From: Frigoribacterium sp. CFBP 13712 | GTDB lineage: Bacteria; Actinomycetota; Actinomycetes; Actinomycetales; Microbacteriaceae | DNA length: 64,000 bases | Assembly: GCF_014842255.1 (NCBI RefSeq) | Contig: NZ_JACYVH010000003.1 | Span: 203,222 to 267,221, forward strand | Direction: 5' to 3' | Shown: piece after piece, positions 51,692 to 61,448 of the stretch | Layout of the letters: the number at the start of each line of letters is the position of its first letter | Position numbering within the stretch: position 1 is the stretch's first letter | Translations under genes and position numbers: made by a program | Notes under the pieces: generated by a model | Seen by the model: the letters and a program-made list of their open reading frames with translations, nothing else | What the model was told of the DNA's origin: nothing | The model's database searches: none

Positions 51692-52747
51692 TCACGCCGT
51701 CTTCGTGGCCGTCACCCACGCGTCGAGCTTCGCGGCGGCCGCGCCCGAGTCGATCGCCTCGGCCGCCACCGCGAGCTGCTCACGGAATCGCACGACGACG
51801 GGGCGGTCGCGCTCCGACGGGTCGACGGCGAGCCGGTACGACACCAGACCGGCCGCGGCGTTCAGCAGAACGATGTCGCGCACCGGTCCCGTCTCGCCGG
51901 CGAGCACCCGGCGGGCGACGTCGGCGTTGTGCTGAGCGTCGCCGCCGACGAGGTCGGCGATGGCGGCCCGCGGGATGCCGAGCTCGAGCGGATCGAAGTC
52001 GTGCTCGGTCACGGAGCCCGAGGAGATCTCCCAGATGTGGCTGTGACCGGTGGTCGTCAGCTCGTCCAGGCCGTCGTCGCCACGGAACACCAGCGCGGTC
52101 GCCCCCCGCGTCTGGAACACGCCGACGATGAGCGGCACCTTGTCGAGCGACGCGACGCCGACGGCGCTCGCCTCGGGGCGTGCCGGGTTGACCAGCGGAC
52201 CGAGGAAGTTGAACACCGTGGGCACGCCGATCTCACGTCGGACCTGTGCCGCGTTGCCGAACCCCGGGTGGAACGCCGCGGCGAAGGCGAACGTCATGCC
52301 GACCTCCCGGAGGACGTCCGCGACGCGCTCGGCCGACAGGGTCAGGTCGATGCCGAGGGCGGCCAGCACGTCGGACGAGCCGGACGACGAGCTCGCCGCG
52401 CGGTTCCCGTGCTTGATGACGGGCACACCGGTCGACGCGACGACCACGGAGGCCATCGTCGACACGTTGACCGTGCCGAACCGGTCGCCACCGGTGCCGA
52501 CGATGTCGACGGCCAGCGAGTCGACGGGCAGAGGGACGGCGTGGGCGAGCACCGCGTCGCGGAAGCCGACGATCTCGTCGACCGTCTCCCCTTTGGAGCG
52601 CAGCGCGACGAGGAACGCGGCCAGCTGAGCGGGAGTCGCCTCGCCGAGCATCACCCGCTCCATCGACCACGTCGCCTCGGTGATCGAGAGGTCCCGACGG
52701 GCCAGGAGGGACTCGATGATCGTGGGCCAGGAGAGCTCGTTGGTCAT
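51692..52747 (-). CDS. trpD: anthranilate phosphoribosyltransferase
   Basis: 351 aa. The PRPP-binding DIVGTGGDRFGTVNVST at about 81-97, KHGNRAASSSSGSSDVLAALG near 110 and VFNFLGPLVNPARP near 173 are all intact. Transfers phosphoribosyl from PRPP to anthranilate in tryptophan synthesis. No other trp gene is nearby, a common arrangement in actinobacteria, where trpD sits beside ctaE. ATG start. Confidence 0.95.
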   Translation of the reverse strand: MTNELSWPTIIESLLARRDLSITEATWSMERVMLGEATPAQLAAFLVALRSKGETVDEIVGFRDAVLAHAVPLPVDSLAVDIVGTGGDRFGTVNVSTMASVVVASTGVPVIKHGNRAASSSSGSSDVLAALGIDLTLSAERVADVLREVGMTFAFAAAFHPGFGNAAQVRREIGVPTVFNFLGPLVNPARPEASAVGVASLDKVPLIVGVFQTRGATALVFRGDDGLDELTTTGHSHIWEISSGSVTEHDFDPLELGIPRAAIADLVGGDAQHNADVARRVLAGETGPVRDIVLLNAAAGLVSYRLAVDPSERDRPVVVRFREQLAVAAEAIDSGAAAAKLDAWVTATKTA

Positions 52748-52767
52748 GCCGCAAGGTTAGCGGCGTC

Positions 52768-52797
52768 CGCCTAGCCCGTCTTATAGCTCGTCGTCAA
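52768..52797 (-). promoter_or_regulatory. trpD promoter, TTGACG-N18-TAGGCG
   Basis: On the minus strand TTGACG (52792-52797) and TAGGCG (52768-52773) are 18 bases apart, one of the few clear -35/-10 pairs in the window. A TAACCT hexamer also lies 6 bases before the ATG (52754-52759), so a leaderless start is an alternative. Confidence 0.5.
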
Positions 52798-52849
52798 GAG
52801 AAATTCCCGACCCGGGGTTTCCTGCGCAAACCCAGGGGAGGTTTCCAGG

Positions 52850-52855
52850 CATAAT
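52850..52855 (+). promoter_or_regulatory. -10 hexamer CATAAT of ctaE, leaderless spacing
   Basis: CATAAT is 7 bases before GTG 52863. The ATG at 52854 would lie inside this hexamer, so the site decides the ctaE start in favour of GTG. Confidence 0.52.
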
Positions 52856-52862
52856 GGACCTC

Positions 52863-53495
52863 GTGACAAGTACCTCTCTCTCCAGACCTTCCGGGCCGGT
52901 CGTCAACCGACCGAGCACCGTCGCCGTCGGCACCATCGTGTGGCTGGGCAGCGAAGTCATGTTCTTCGCGGGTCTGTTCGCGATCTACTTCACGCTGCGA
53001 AGCACCTCGCCCGGTCTCTGGGAGTTCGAGACGGCCAAGCTCGACGTGCCGTTCGCCCTCACGAACACCATCATGCTGGTGCTCTCGTCGGTGACCTGCC
53101 AGTTCGGCGTGTTCGCAGCCGAGCGCATGCAGTCGCGCCGAACGGGCCGCCTGTTCCAGGTCGGCCAGTGGGGCATGGTCGAGTGGTTCTTCCTCACCTA
53201 CGCCATGGGCTCGGCGTTCATCTGCCTCCAGGTGTTCGAGTACGCGCACCTCATCTCCGAGCACGTCACCCTCAGCTCCAACGCGTACGGTTCCGCCTTC
53301 TACATGACGACCGGCTTCCACGGCGCGCACGTCATCGGCGGTCTCATCGCGTTCCTCCTCACCATCGGCCGGGCGTTCGCCGTCAAGAACTTCGGCCACA
53401 AAGAAGCGACGACAGCCATCGTCGTCTCGTACTACTGGCACTTCGTCGACGTGGTGTGGATCGGCCTCTTCATGGTCGTCTACGTCCTCAAATAG
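52863..53495 (+). CDS. ctaE: cytochrome c oxidase subunit III
   Basis: 210 aa from GTG 52863, five membrane helices. Segments [22 protein letters not shown] at about 21-42, [10 protein letters not shown] near 119 and [18 protein letters not shown] near 144, with [23 protein letters not shown] at the C-terminus, match subunit III of aa3-type oxidases. Subunit III keeps proton uptake to the active site stable. An ATG at 52854 is possible but would overlap the -10 hexamer. First of four genes with qcrCAB (21 bases to qcrC). Confidence 0.93.
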   Translation: MTSTSLSRPSGPVVNRPSTVAVGTIVWLGSEVMFFAGLFAIYFTLRSTSPGLWEFETAKLDVPFALTNTIMLVLSSVTCQFGVFAAERMQSRRTGRLFQVGQWGMVEWFFLTYAMGSAFICLQVFEYAHLISEHVTLSSNAYGSAFYMTTGFHGAHVIGGLIAFLLTIGRAFAVKNFGHKEATTAIVVSYYWHFVDVVWIGLFMVVYVLK

Positions 53496-53516
53496 GCATT
53501 GGATCGTTCACACAGC

Positions 53517-54332
53517 ATGTTCACTCGAACCTCGTCCTCGCGACGCAAGACCAAGACGGGTCGTCGCAGCCCGCTCGCGACCGCGTCCCTCATCCTCGTG
53601 GGTCTCCTCACGACCGGTGGCGCGTACGCCCTCTTCTCGTCGACGGCCACCGCCGACGAGAACGTGGCCCCCGTCGCATCGCAGCAGAGCATCGACGAGG
53701 GTCAGAAGCTCTTCGCCTCGAACTGCGCGACGTGCCACGGCCTCAGCGCCGCCGGCACGGCCGACGGCCCCAGCCTGATCGGCGTCGGCTCGGCCGCCGT
53801 CGACTTCCAGGTCGGCACCGGCCGCATGCCCATGGCGCTCAACGGGCCGCAGGCCGAAGAGAAGCCCACGCAGTTCAGCGACGAGCAGGTCGCCGACATG
53901 GCCGCCTACATCGCCTCCCTCGGCCCCGGTCCGAGCATCCCCTCCGAGGAGTACCTCCAGGCCGACGGCGACACCACCAACGGCGCCGAGCTCTTCCGCA
54001 TCAACTGCGCCATGTGCCACAACGTCGCAGGCGCCGGAGGCGCGTTGACGGAGGGCAAGTTCGCTCCCGCACTCGACGGGGTCGACTCCAACCACATCTA
54101 CGAGGCCATGCTCACCGGCCCGCAGAACATGCCCGTCTTCAACGACATGAACCTGTCGCCCCAAGACAAGGCCGACATCATCACGTACCTCAAGTACCTG
54201 GAGAACAACCCGTCCCCCGGCGGGTTCGAACTCGGAAGCCTCGGCCCCGTCGCCGAGGGTCTGTTCATCTGGATCTTCGGCCTCGGCGGAATCGTCGCCG
54301 TGACCATCTGGCTCACCGCCCGATCCAACTAG
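53517..54332 (+). CDS. qcrC: diheme cytochrome c, bc1 complex subunit QcrC
   Basis: 271 aa. N-terminal membrane anchor (19-41), two c-type heme sites CATCH at 70-74 and CAMCH at 164-168, each in a separate cytochrome c domain, and a C-terminal membrane helix (about 247-268). In actinobacteria QcrC replaces soluble cytochrome c and delivers electrons straight to the Cu-A centre of CtaC in a bcc-aa3 supercomplex. ATG 53517; an upstream TTG would add six residues. Confidence 0.94.
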   Translation: MFTRTSSSRRKTKTGRRSPLATASLILVGLLTTGGAYALFSSTATADENVAPVASQQSIDEGQKLFASNCATCHGLSAAGTADGPSLIGVGSAAVDFQVGTGRMPMALNGPQAEEKPTQFSDEQVADMAAYIASLGPGPSIPSEEYLQADGDTTNGAELFRINCAMCHNVAGAGGALTEGKFAPALDGVDSNHIYEAMLTGPQNMPVFNDMNLSPQDKADIITYLKYLENNPSPGGFELGSLGPVAEGLFIWIFGLGGIVAVTIWLTARSN

Positions 54333-54366
54333 TCGTTCTCCCGTACTTCACCGAAAGGCAAAACCC

Positions 54367-55434
54367 ATGGCACAGCACGACGACGAGGCCCCCACCGCGG
54401 GCTCGGCTGTCGAGAGGCACGAGCCTCGACAGGTGTCGGCCGGCACGGCCGTCGTCACTGCCGACGTCTTCGAGAACCCGGGTGAGCCGCCGCACCGCGA
54501 CCGTGTCACCGACATCGACCCCAAGGCCGAGAAGCGCGCCGAGCGTCAGGTCAGCGTCTGGTTCTTCCTCTCCATCGTGGGCAGCATCGCCGCAATCGGT
54601 GCCTACATCGCCTTCCCGATCACCTCAGGAGACTCGAACTCGGTCCGCCTGAACAACCTGTTCCTCGGTCTCGGCATCGCCCTCGGGCTGATCTCGATCG
54701 GCATCGGTGCAGTGCACTGGTCGAAGACGCTGATGCCGGCTCGCGAGATCACCGAGATGCGTCACTCGACGCGTGGCACCGATGAGACCCGCGAGAAGGC
54801 CGTCGAGGTCTTCGCACTGGGCAACCAGGAGTCCGGCTTCGGCCGCCGCACGCTCATCCGCAACAGCCTGATCGGCGCCCTCGTGGCCACGCCGCTCCCC
54901 GCCGTCGTCCTGTTCCGCGACCTCGCACCCGCCGAAGACCCGAACGAGGTCCTGCGTCACACCCTCTGGGAGGAGGGGACGCACCTCGCGATGGACCCGT
55001 CGGGTGCCCGCATCAAAGCCTCCGACATCACGCTCGGTTCCGTGTTCCACGTCATCCCCGAGACCCTCAACGAGTCGGAGCACCTGCTCGAAGAGAAAGC
55101 CAAGGCCGCAGTCCTTCTGATGCGCCTCAAGCCGGAAGACCTCAACATTCCGGAAGGACGCGAGGGCTGGCAGTACGACGGCATCGTCGCGTACTCGAAG
55201 ATCTGCACGCACGTGGGGTGCCCTGTGGCCCTCTACGAGCAGCAGACCCACCACCTGCTCTGCCCCTGCCACCAGTCGACGTTCGACGTGAAGAACAACT
55301 GCGAAGTGATCTTCGGACCGGCCAAACGGCCTCTCCCGCAGCTGCCCATCGCAGTCGACGCCGATGGTTACCTCGTCGCGCAGAGCGATTTCCACGAGCC
55401 CGTGGGCCCGAGCTACTGGGAGCGCGAAAAGTGA
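54367..55434 (+). CDS. qcrA: Rieske iron-sulfur subunit QcrA of the bc1 complex
   Basis: 355 aa, three membrane helices at about 60-80, 97-115 and 165-185, as usual for actinobacterial QcrA. The [2Fe-2S] ligands are C280, H282, C299 and H302, with the disulfide pair C285/C301 (CTHVGC and CPCH boxes). GFGRRTLIRNSLIGAL at about 160-175 is the twin-arginine-type signal before the last helix, so Tat export (tatAC are in the window) is likely. GAAAGG upstream of ATG. Confidence 0.95.
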   Translation: MAQHDDEAPTAGSAVERHEPRQVSAGTAVVTADVFENPGEPPHRDRVTDIDPKAEKRAERQVSVWFFLSIVGSIAAIGAYIAFPITSGDSNSVRLNNLFLGLGIALGLISIGIGAVHWSKTLMPAREITEMRHSTRGTDETREKAVEVFALGNQESGFGRRTLIRNSLIGALVATPLPAVVLFRDLAPAEDPNEVLRHTLWEEGTHLAMDPSGARIKASDITLGSVFHVIPETLNESEHLLEEKAKAAVLLMRLKPEDLNIPEGREGWQYDGIVAYSKICTHVGCPVALYEQQTHHLLCPCHQSTFDVKNNCEVIFGPAKRPLPQLPIAVDADGYLVAQSDFHEPVGPSYWEREK

Positions 55435-57089
55435 TCACCACCACCCCTGCACCGGAGACCGAGAGCAAGACGTCGAACACCACGACGACGGTCCCCGCGT
55501 TCGCTCCGACGAAGACGAACAAGTTCTTCGGCGCCGCAGCCAACTACGTCGACGAGCGCACGAGCATGTCCGGCCTCGTGAAAGAGGTCGGTCGCAAGAT
55601 CTTCCCCGACCACTGGTCGTTCATGCTGGGCGAGGTCGCGCTGTACTCGTTCGTCGTGATCCTGCTCTCGGGCACGTTCCTGACGTTCTTCTTCCAGCCG
55701 TCCATGGCCGAGGTCAACTACAACGGCTCGTACGTCCCCCTCAAGGGCTTGAACATGTCGGCGGCGATGGCCTCGACGCTCGACATCTCGTTCGACATCC
55801 GCGGTGGGCTCCTCTTCCGTCAGATCCACCACTGGGCGGCGCTGCTCTTCGTCGCGGCGATCATGCTGCACATGCTCCGCGTGTACTTCACCGGTGCGTT
55901 CCGCAAGCCCCGCGAGATCAACTGGGTCGTCGGCTTCACGCTCTGGGTCCTCGCGATGGCCGAGGGCTTCACCGGATACTCGCTCCCCGACGACCTGCTC
56001 TCCGGTAACGGCGCTCGGATCATCGACGGCATGGTGAAGGGCATCCCCGTCATCGGCGTCTGGATCTCGTACCTGCTGTTCGGCGGAGAGTTCCCCGGAA
56101 CCGACATGGTGGCGCGCTTCTACTCGCTGCACATCATGCTCCTGCCTGCTCTCCTCATCGCCCTGCTCGGCGTCCACCTCCTGCTGCTGATCATCAACAA
56201 GCACACGCAGTGGGCCGGCCCCGGCAAGACCAACGAGAACGTCGTCGGCGTCCCGGTCATGCCGGTGTTCGCCGCCAAGGCCGGTGGCTTCTTCTTCATC
56301 GTCTTCGGTGTGATCGTCTTGATCGCCTCGCTGTTCACGATCAACCCGATCTGGAACTACGGTCCGTACGACCCCTCCCCCGTGTCCGCCGGAACGCAGC
56401 CCGACTGGTACATCGGATTCGCCGACGGTGCGCTCCGACTGGTGCCCCCGCACTGGGAGTTCGTGGCCTGGGGCTACACCGTCTCGATGAACATCCTGGC
56501 GCCCATCGGCGTCCTGGTGATCTTCATCCTGGCTGTCCTGCTCTACCCGTTCCTCGAGGCCTGGGTCACCGGTGACAAGCGCGAGCACCACATCCTCGAC
56601 CGTCCTCGCAACGCTCCCACGCGTACAGCGATCGGTGCCGCCGGCATCGTCGTCTACGCGAGCCTGTGGGCCGCGGCCAGCTCGGACCTGATGGCGACGC
56701 ACTTCCATCTGTCCCTGAACTACGTGATCCACACCGTGCAGGCCTGTCTGATCCTCGGACCATTCATCGCCTTCTGGATCACGAAGCGAGTCTGCCTGGG
56801 TCTGCAGAAGAAGGATCGCGAGATCGCGCTGCACGGTTACGAGTCGGGACGCATCGTCCGTCTCCCCGGCGGCGAGTACGTCGAGGTCCACGAACAGCTC
56901 GACGAGTACGAGCGCTGGCGTCTGCTCAACTTCACCGAGTACGAGCCCCTGATGATCCGTCCGAACGCGAACGGTCAGATCACGCCGGTGCAGCGTCTGC
57001 GGGCATCGATGTCGTCGTTCTTCTTCGAAGACCGCATCGCCCCGGTGAAGCGTTCCGAGATCGAGGCACCGCACAACGACGGTCACTGA
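55431..57089 (+). CDS. qcrB: cytochrome b subunit QcrB of the bc1 complex
   Basis: 552 aa, eight membrane helices and a cytoplasmic C-terminal tail of about 110 residues. The heme b ligands are paired His in IHHWAALLFVAAIMLHMLR near 128-145 and RFYSLHIMLLPALLIALLGVH near 230-250; the Qp-site motif is seen as PDWYIGF near 324. It oxidises menaquinol and pumps protons. GTG 55431 overlaps the qcrA stop by 4 bases; the longer frame upstream is spurious. A strong terminator follows. Confidence 0.94.
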   Translation: MITTTPAPETESKTSNTTTTVPAFAPTKTNKFFGAAANYVDERTSMSGLVKEVGRKIFPDHWSFMLGEVALYSFVVILLSGTFLTFFFQPSMAEVNYNGSYVPLKGLNMSAAMASTLDISFDIRGGLLFRQIHHWAALLFVAAIMLHMLRVYFTGAFRKPREINWVVGFTLWVLAMAEGFTGYSLPDDLLSGNGARIIDGMVKGIPVIGVWISYLLFGGEFPGTDMVARFYSLHIMLLPALLIALLGVHLLLLIINKHTQWAGPGKTNENVVGVPVMPVFAAKAGGFFFIVFGVIVLIASLFTINPIWNYGPYDPSPVSAGTQPDWYIGFADGALRLVPPHWEFVAWGYTVSMNILAPIGVLVIFILAVLLYPFLEAWVTGDKREHHILDRPRNAPTRTAIGAAGIVVYASLWAAASSDLMATHFHLSLNYVIHTVQACLILGPFIAFWITKRVCLGLQKKDREIALHGYESGRIVRLPGGEYVEVHEQLDEYERWRLLNFTEYEPLMIRPNANGQITPVQRLRASMSSFFFEDRIAPVKRSEIEAPHNDGH

Positions 57090-57101
57090 CCCGGGTCCCC
57101 T

Positions 57102-57136
57102 GAGGCCCGACCACCCCTGCGGTGGTCGGGCCTCAG
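57102..57136 (+). terminator. intrinsic terminator of the ctaE-qcrCAB operon
   Basis: TGAGGCCCGACCACC at 57102-57116 pairs perfectly with GGTGGTCGGGCCTCA at 57122-57136 (15 bp, CCTGC loop), 13 bases after the qcrB stop. Confidence 0.82.
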
Positions 57137-58142
57137 TCGTTCATCTTGGGAATGTCCGGACTCGAACGGCGAGCACCGCCGCCGAGACGAGACGACACGA
57201 GACGATCGGGCGGTGTTGCGGCGACCTGGCCGCTAGGCGACGCCCGACGAGTTCAGTGCAGTGCCTGATAGGACCAAGACCGTCACGAGCTCGCGTACCC
57301 CAGGGTCGCTGTGCGGTGCGCCGCGGCTTCCGCAGAAGCCCGTCAACCTCGGGCAGTACCCTCTGACGCGCTTCCGACCGTCTCCGCCTGCCGATGTCGC
57401 GCTTCGGCCCGTGCCGGCCATCGGCGAGCACTGAGCAGCCGTCAGGAGGTCACTCGAGGGCGGAGAGGGGATCTCCGCGCCGATGACTGATGGTCGCGCT
57501 CAACCGGCCCAGGAGATGCAGCCGTTCCGGCAGACCTAGATCCCACAGCCGCATCTCGGTCGTACTGTCGACCAGCAGCCGGAGACACAGGCCAAAGGGC
57601 TGGGCTGGGCTGGGCTGGACTGTGCAGTGCTGTGCTGTGCTGTGCTGTGCTGTGCTGTGCTGTGCTGTGCTGTGCTGTGCTGTGCTCTGCCTTGATGATG
57701 AGGCACCGAGAATGGGCCAGCAGGGCCAGCCGTTCACCAGCACGATGAGATGCGCGGGGTCTCTCGGCAGGCGGTGTGCGCCGTCGATGACGACAACCAG
57801 TCCGCATCGACGACCCGTTCCGTTCGTCGATCTGGCCGATATCGGTCGAATGCGTGCCCTACAGGTCGATCTCGAATTTGAGCCGTACTCGACGCACCAG
57901 CCACTCCCCCGCGTGAGGACGTTCTGCGCCCGAGAGCACCCCGTTCGCCGGCTTCCACGCCACCAACCCCTCAAGGACGCGAGAAGACGCCAACTGGCAG
58001 TCGCGTGCCGGCTCTTGGGCAGGCACCAGAAGCTGCCCGCCGATCGATGGTTGCCTCAGACTGCCGCAGCGGCCCTGTCGTCGCATGCGACGTGGCGGTC
58101 CGACTTCCAGTCCTTTTCCGTCACTCCGCACGGTTAAACCAC
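57137..58142. other. gene-free region of about 1 kb between the convergent qcrB and ctaF genes
   Basis: No coding sequence can be supported. Frames of up to 174 codons occur on the minus strand (57450-57974), and its C-terminal 60 residues read plausibly (STTEMRLWDLGLPERLHLLG, then RRGDPLSALE), but no family is recognised and the middle is a pure microsatellite. The region may hold remnants of one or more decayed genes. It also has GAGACGA-type short repeats near 57184-57206. Base composition looks less GC-rich than the flanking genes. Confidence 0.6.
57601..57690. repeat. pentanucleotide microsatellite (TGTGC)n with TGGGC flank
   Basis: Eighteen consecutive pentamers: TGGGC three times, TGGAC, TGTGC, AGTGC, then 11 perfect TGTGC copies (57631-57685), ending TCTGC. 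A gradient from TGGGC to TGTGC suggests growth by slippage. Read on the minus strand it encodes (STAQH)n in an open frame, and because the unit is 5 bases, gain or loss of one unit shifts the frame. Confidence 0.9.
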
Positions 58143-58171
58143 GAACGGCGCCCACTTTGTGGACGCCGTTC
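58143..58171 (-). terminator. terminator of the ctaCDF operon
   Basis: GAACGGCGCCCAC pairs with GTGGACGCCGTTC (12 of 13 matching, TTT loop), 17 bases past the ctaF stop on the minus strand, and is followed by GTGGTTTAA. Confidence 0.6.
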
Positions 58172-58187
58172 AGATGGAGCAGATAGA

Positions 58188-58604
58188 TCAGTGGACGAAG
58201 TTACCCCGGTAGTACTCGTAGACCCAGCCGACCAGAGCGACCGCAACGAGAGCGCCGCCGATGTAGATGATCCACATGCCGACCGCGAAGGCCAGGAAGA
58301 TCAGGCCACAGGCGAAGGCCAGGATGATCGGCCACCACGACCACGGGCTGAAGTGCCCCAGCTCAGGATCGCCGTCGTCGATGTTGGCATCGAGACGGTC
58401 TTCCGCGAGCTCCCCACCCTGGGCCTTGTGCGAGCGGCTCATGTAGAAGGCGAGGAACACGCTGAGCATGCCTGCCAGAGGGATGGCGACGGTACCGGCC
58501 CACTCCACCTGACCGGTGTCGATGAGGTTCCAGACCGTGTAGACGGCGCCCATCGCGAAGAAGAAGATCGCGAGGATCCAGAAAAGCGTTGCGTTGGTCT
58601 TCAT
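58188..58604 (-). CDS. ctaF: cytochrome c oxidase subunit 4 (actinobacterial CtaF)
   Basis: 138 aa. Four membrane helices at about 5-25, 35-55, 85-105 and 110-130. The C-terminal GWVYEYYRGNFVH and WSWWPIILAFACGL match actinobacterial CtaF, a subunit unique to the aa3 oxidases of this group. Last gene of the minus-strand operon, 6 bases past ctaD. Confidence 0.92.
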   Translation of the reverse strand: MKTNATLFWILAIFFFAMGAVYTVWNLIDTGQVEWAGTVAIPLAGMLSVFLAFYMSRSHKAQGGELAEDRLDANIDDGDPELGHFSPWSWWPIILAFACGLIFLAFAVGMWIIYIGGALVAVALVGWVYEYYRGNFVH

Positions 58605-58610
58605 CGGGGC

Positions 58611-60356
58611 CTACTTCACCTTGTCGCTGGCTGCATCGTACGTCGGAGCGTCGGGGGCGTCCTTCACCGGGCCGATGCCGACGGGCAGGCCGGCCTCGGG
58701 GTGGTTCAGGTCGAACGCCGGGGACTCCGAGCGGATGCGGGGAATGGAGGTGAAGTTGTGACGCGGCGGCGGGCAGGAGGTCGCCCACTCGAGCGATCGC
58801 GAGTAACCCCAGGGGTCGTTCACCTCGACCTTGGGAGCGCGACGTGCCGTGATGTACACGTTGTAGAGGAACGGCAGGATCGAGACGCCGAGGAGCATGG
58901 CGCCGATGGTCGAGAGCTGGTTCATCCAGGTGAAGTGGTCTTCGGGCTGGTACGTCGCGTAACGACGGGGCATGCCCATCACGCCGAGCCAGTGCTGGAT
59001 GAGGAACGTCGTGTGGAACCCGACGAAGAGCATCCAGAAGTGGATCTTGCCGAGACGCTCGTTGAGCATCTTGCCGGTCATCTTCGGCCACCAGAAGTAG
59101 AAGCCGGAGAACATGGCGAAGACGACCGTCCCGAAGACGACGTAGTGGAAGTGGGCCACGACGAAGTAGGTGTCCGAGACGTGGAAGTCGAGGGGCGGCG
59201 ACGCGAGGATGACGCCCGTCAGACCACCGAACGTGAACGTGATGAGGAACCCGATGGCCCACAGCATGGGTGTCTCGAACGTGACCGAACCGCGCCACAT
59301 CGTGCCGATCCAGTTGAAGATCTTCACACCGGTCGGGACCGCGATGAGCATGGTCATCAGCGAGAAGAACGGCAGCAGGACCGAGCCGGTCACGTACATG
59401 TGGTGAGCCCACACGGTGACGGAGAGAGCAGCGATCGAGATCGTCGCGTAGACGAGCGTCTTGTAGCCGAAGATCGGCTTGCGGCTGAAGACCGGGAGCA
59501 CCTCGCTGATGATGCCGAAGAACGGCAGGGCGATGATGTAGACCTCGGGGTGCCCGAAGAACCAGAACAGGTGCTGCCAGAGGATGGCTCCACCGTTGGC
59601 CGGGTTGAACACCTGCGCGTCGAAAACGCGGTCGAAGCCGAGCCCGAACAGGGCCGCAGCCAGCACGGGGAACGCCATGATCACGAGGATCGCCGTGATG
59701 AGCGTGTTCCAGGTGAAGATCGGCATGCGCCACATGGTCATGCCGGGCGCGCGCATCGTGACGATGGTCGTGATGAAGTTGACAGCACCCAGGATCGTGC
59801 TGAAACCGGTCATACCGAGACCGAACACCCAGAGGTTTCCACCTAGGCCTGGCGAGAACGTCGTATCCGACAATGGCGCGTAGGCGAACCAGCCGAACGA
59901 CGCGGCGCCCTGAGGGGTGAGGAACCCGGCGACGGCGATGAGGGAGCCGAAGAGGTAGAGCCAGAAGGCGAAGCCGTTGAGTCGCGGGAAGGCGACGTCG
60001 GGAGCACCGATCTGCAGCGGCATCAGCACGTTGGCGAAGCCCGAGAACAGGGGCGTCGCGAACATGAGCAGCATGATCGTGCCGTGCATGGTGAAGAGCT
60101 GGTTGTACTGCTCTTTGGTCTGGATGACGTCGAGACCCGGGGCGAACAGCTGCGCCCGGATGATCAGCGCCATGACTCCGCCGAGGCAGAAGAACAGGAA
60201 GGACGCGATCAGGTACATGTACCCGATGGTCTTGTGGTCGGTGGACGTGATCCACGTCACGACGACATTGCCCTTGCGTCCGACCTTCGAGGCACCGAAG
60301 TTCGGGCCGGAGGAGGATGTTCCGCCGGTGGGGCGGGTGGCGGTGGCTGAGCTCAT
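58611..60356 (-). CDS. ctaD: cytochrome c oxidase subunit I
   Basis: 581 aa, twelve membrane helices. Heme a ligand H91 ([12 protein letters not shown]), Cu-B/heme a3 motif [20 protein letters not shown] near 265 with the His-Tyr pair, HHMYVTG near 314 and [11 protein letters not shown] near 400 are complete. It reduces oxygen to water and pumps protons. ATG start; a Thr/Gly-rich N-terminal 25 residues precedes the first helix. Between ctaC (10 bases) and ctaF (6 bases). Confidence 0.96.
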   Translation of the reverse strand: MSSATATRPTGGTSSSGPNFGASKVGRKGNVVVTWITSTDHKTIGYMYLIASFLFFCLGGVMALIIRAQLFAPGLDVIQTKEQYNQLFTMHGTIMLLMFATPLFSGFANVLMPLQIGAPDVAFPRLNGFAFWLYLFGSLIAVAGFLTPQGAASFGWFAYAPLSDTTFSPGLGGNLWVFGLGMTGFSTILGAVNFITTIVTMRAPGMTMWRMPIFTWNTLITAILVIMAFPVLAAALFGLGFDRVFDAQVFNPANGGAILWQHLFWFFGHPEVYIIALPFFGIISEVLPVFSRKPIFGYKTLVYATISIAALSVTVWAHHMYVTGSVLLPFFSLMTMLIAVPTGVKIFNWIGTMWRGSVTFETPMLWAIGFLITFTFGGLTGVILASPPLDFHVSDTYFVVAHFHYVVFGTVVFAMFSGFYFWWPKMTGKMLNERLGKIHFWMLFVGFHTTFLIQHWLGVMGMPRRYATYQPEDHFTWMNQLSTIGAMLLGVSILPFLYNVYITARRAPKVEVNDPWGYSRSLEWATSCPPPRHNFTSIPRIRSESPAFDLNHPEAGLPVGIGPVKDAPDAPTYDAASDKVK

Positions 60357-60366
60357 CGACCGTGCC

Positions 60367-61260
60367 TTACTTCTCGGAGTCTTCGGTGCCGGCGGCCACA
60401 GGGGCCTCGTTGTCCGGCTGGTTGGTGTTGGTGTTGTACTCGTCGCCGAGCAGACCCGTGTTGCCGTCGTCCGCGAGCGTCTGCAGGTAGGCGTCGTACT
60501 CGGACTGGCTGACGACCTTGACGTTGAACAGCATCAGGGAGTGGTACTCGCCGCAGAGCTCGGCGCACTTGCCGGTGAAGGTGCCCTCTTTCTCGGGCGT
60601 GAAGTACATGTAGTTGGTCTTGCCGGGGATCGTGTCCTTCTTGTACAGGAAGTCGACGACCCAGAAGGAGTGCGCGACGTCCCGCGACTTGAGCTCGATC
60701 TCGACGGACTTGCCGACGGGCAGGTAGAGCACGGGGAGCTGGTCTTCGTCGACCGTTCCGTCCGCCTCCTCCTGGGCCTGGATGCCCTGGTAGTAGGTGC
60801 TCTCGTCTTCGTTCTGCTGATCGATGTAGTTGAAGTCCCAGGCCCAGCGCTTGGCGTAGACGTCGATCTTGACGTCCGGGCTCGCGGTCGGCGCCTCGAT
60901 GGCGGCCTGGTCGCGAGCGGTGAAGGCGAAGAATCCGAGCACCAGGATGAGCGGGACGACCGTGTAGAAGATCTCGACCGGGAGGTTGTACCGCAGCTGC
61001 ACGGGGAGGCCGGTCTGGCCCTTGCGTCGGCGGTAGGCGATCGACGCCCAGATGACGAGACCCCACACGATGAACCCGACGATGAGGAGGACGATCCACG
61101 ACGTGACCCAGAGGCCGATGATGCTGTCGACGTGGTTCGTGGTGCCCGGCTCGGTCGGCAGCCAACCCTGCAGCTGGTCTTGCGTGCAGCCTGCGAGGAC
61201 GAGGGCCATGACGGCTGCCACGGGAATGGCGGCCCAACGATTACGGCGGTGAGAACGCAC
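60367..61260 (-). CDS. ctaC: cytochrome c oxidase subunit II, lipoprotein
   Basis: 297 aa. Lipobox LAGC with Cys25, then two membrane helices at about 50-70 and 100-120 and a cupredoxin domain. Cu-A ligands are C232, C236, H240 and M243 ([12 protein letters not shown]), with Glu234. It accepts electrons from QcrC. The signal suggests lipid modification, making it a client of the Lnt encoded at 37739. First gene of ctaC-ctaD-ctaF. GAGGTAAC precedes the ATG. Confidence 0.95.
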   Translation of the reverse strand: MRSHRRNRWAAIPVAAVMALVLAGCTQDQLQGWLPTEPGTTNHVDSIIGLWVTSWIVLLIVGFIVWGLVIWASIAYRRRKGQTGLPVQLRYNLPVEIFYTVVPLILVLGFFAFTARDQAAIEAPTASPDVKIDVYAKRWAWDFNYIDQQNEDESTYYQGIQAQEEADGTVDEDQLPVLYLPVGKSVEIELKSRDVAHSFWVVDFLYKKDTIPGKTNYMYFTPEKEGTFTGKCAELCGEYHSLMLFNVKVVSQSEYDAYLQTLADDGNTGLLGDEYNTNTNQPDNEAPVAAGTEDSEK

Positions 61261-61448
61261 TGTTACCTCTCGGATGACGCGACTTCGGGGGGTGCTCCCA
61301 GTCTGGACGGGGACTTCCCTAGCCTACTCGCAGGTTGCACCGACCTCAGTACACAGCACGCCGCAATGTTCGACGCCGAACCATTAACCGCCTGTCGGGG
61401 ACCACCCCGGAGGGCGGCCCCCGACGAGGAGCGGTGACGGGTCGAGCG

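Noticed and set aside
52854..53495. ATG 52854 as the ctaE start
   Set aside because: It lies within the CATAAT hexamer and lacks a close Shine-Dalgarno; GTG 52863 has leaderless spacing. Not excluded, only less likely.
57450..57974. A 174-codon minus-strand frame as a real gene
   Set aside because: Half of its centre is the (STAQH)n microsatellite, there is no ribosome-binding site or known family, and the N-terminal part is Arg/Ser-rich noise. I keep only the region description.
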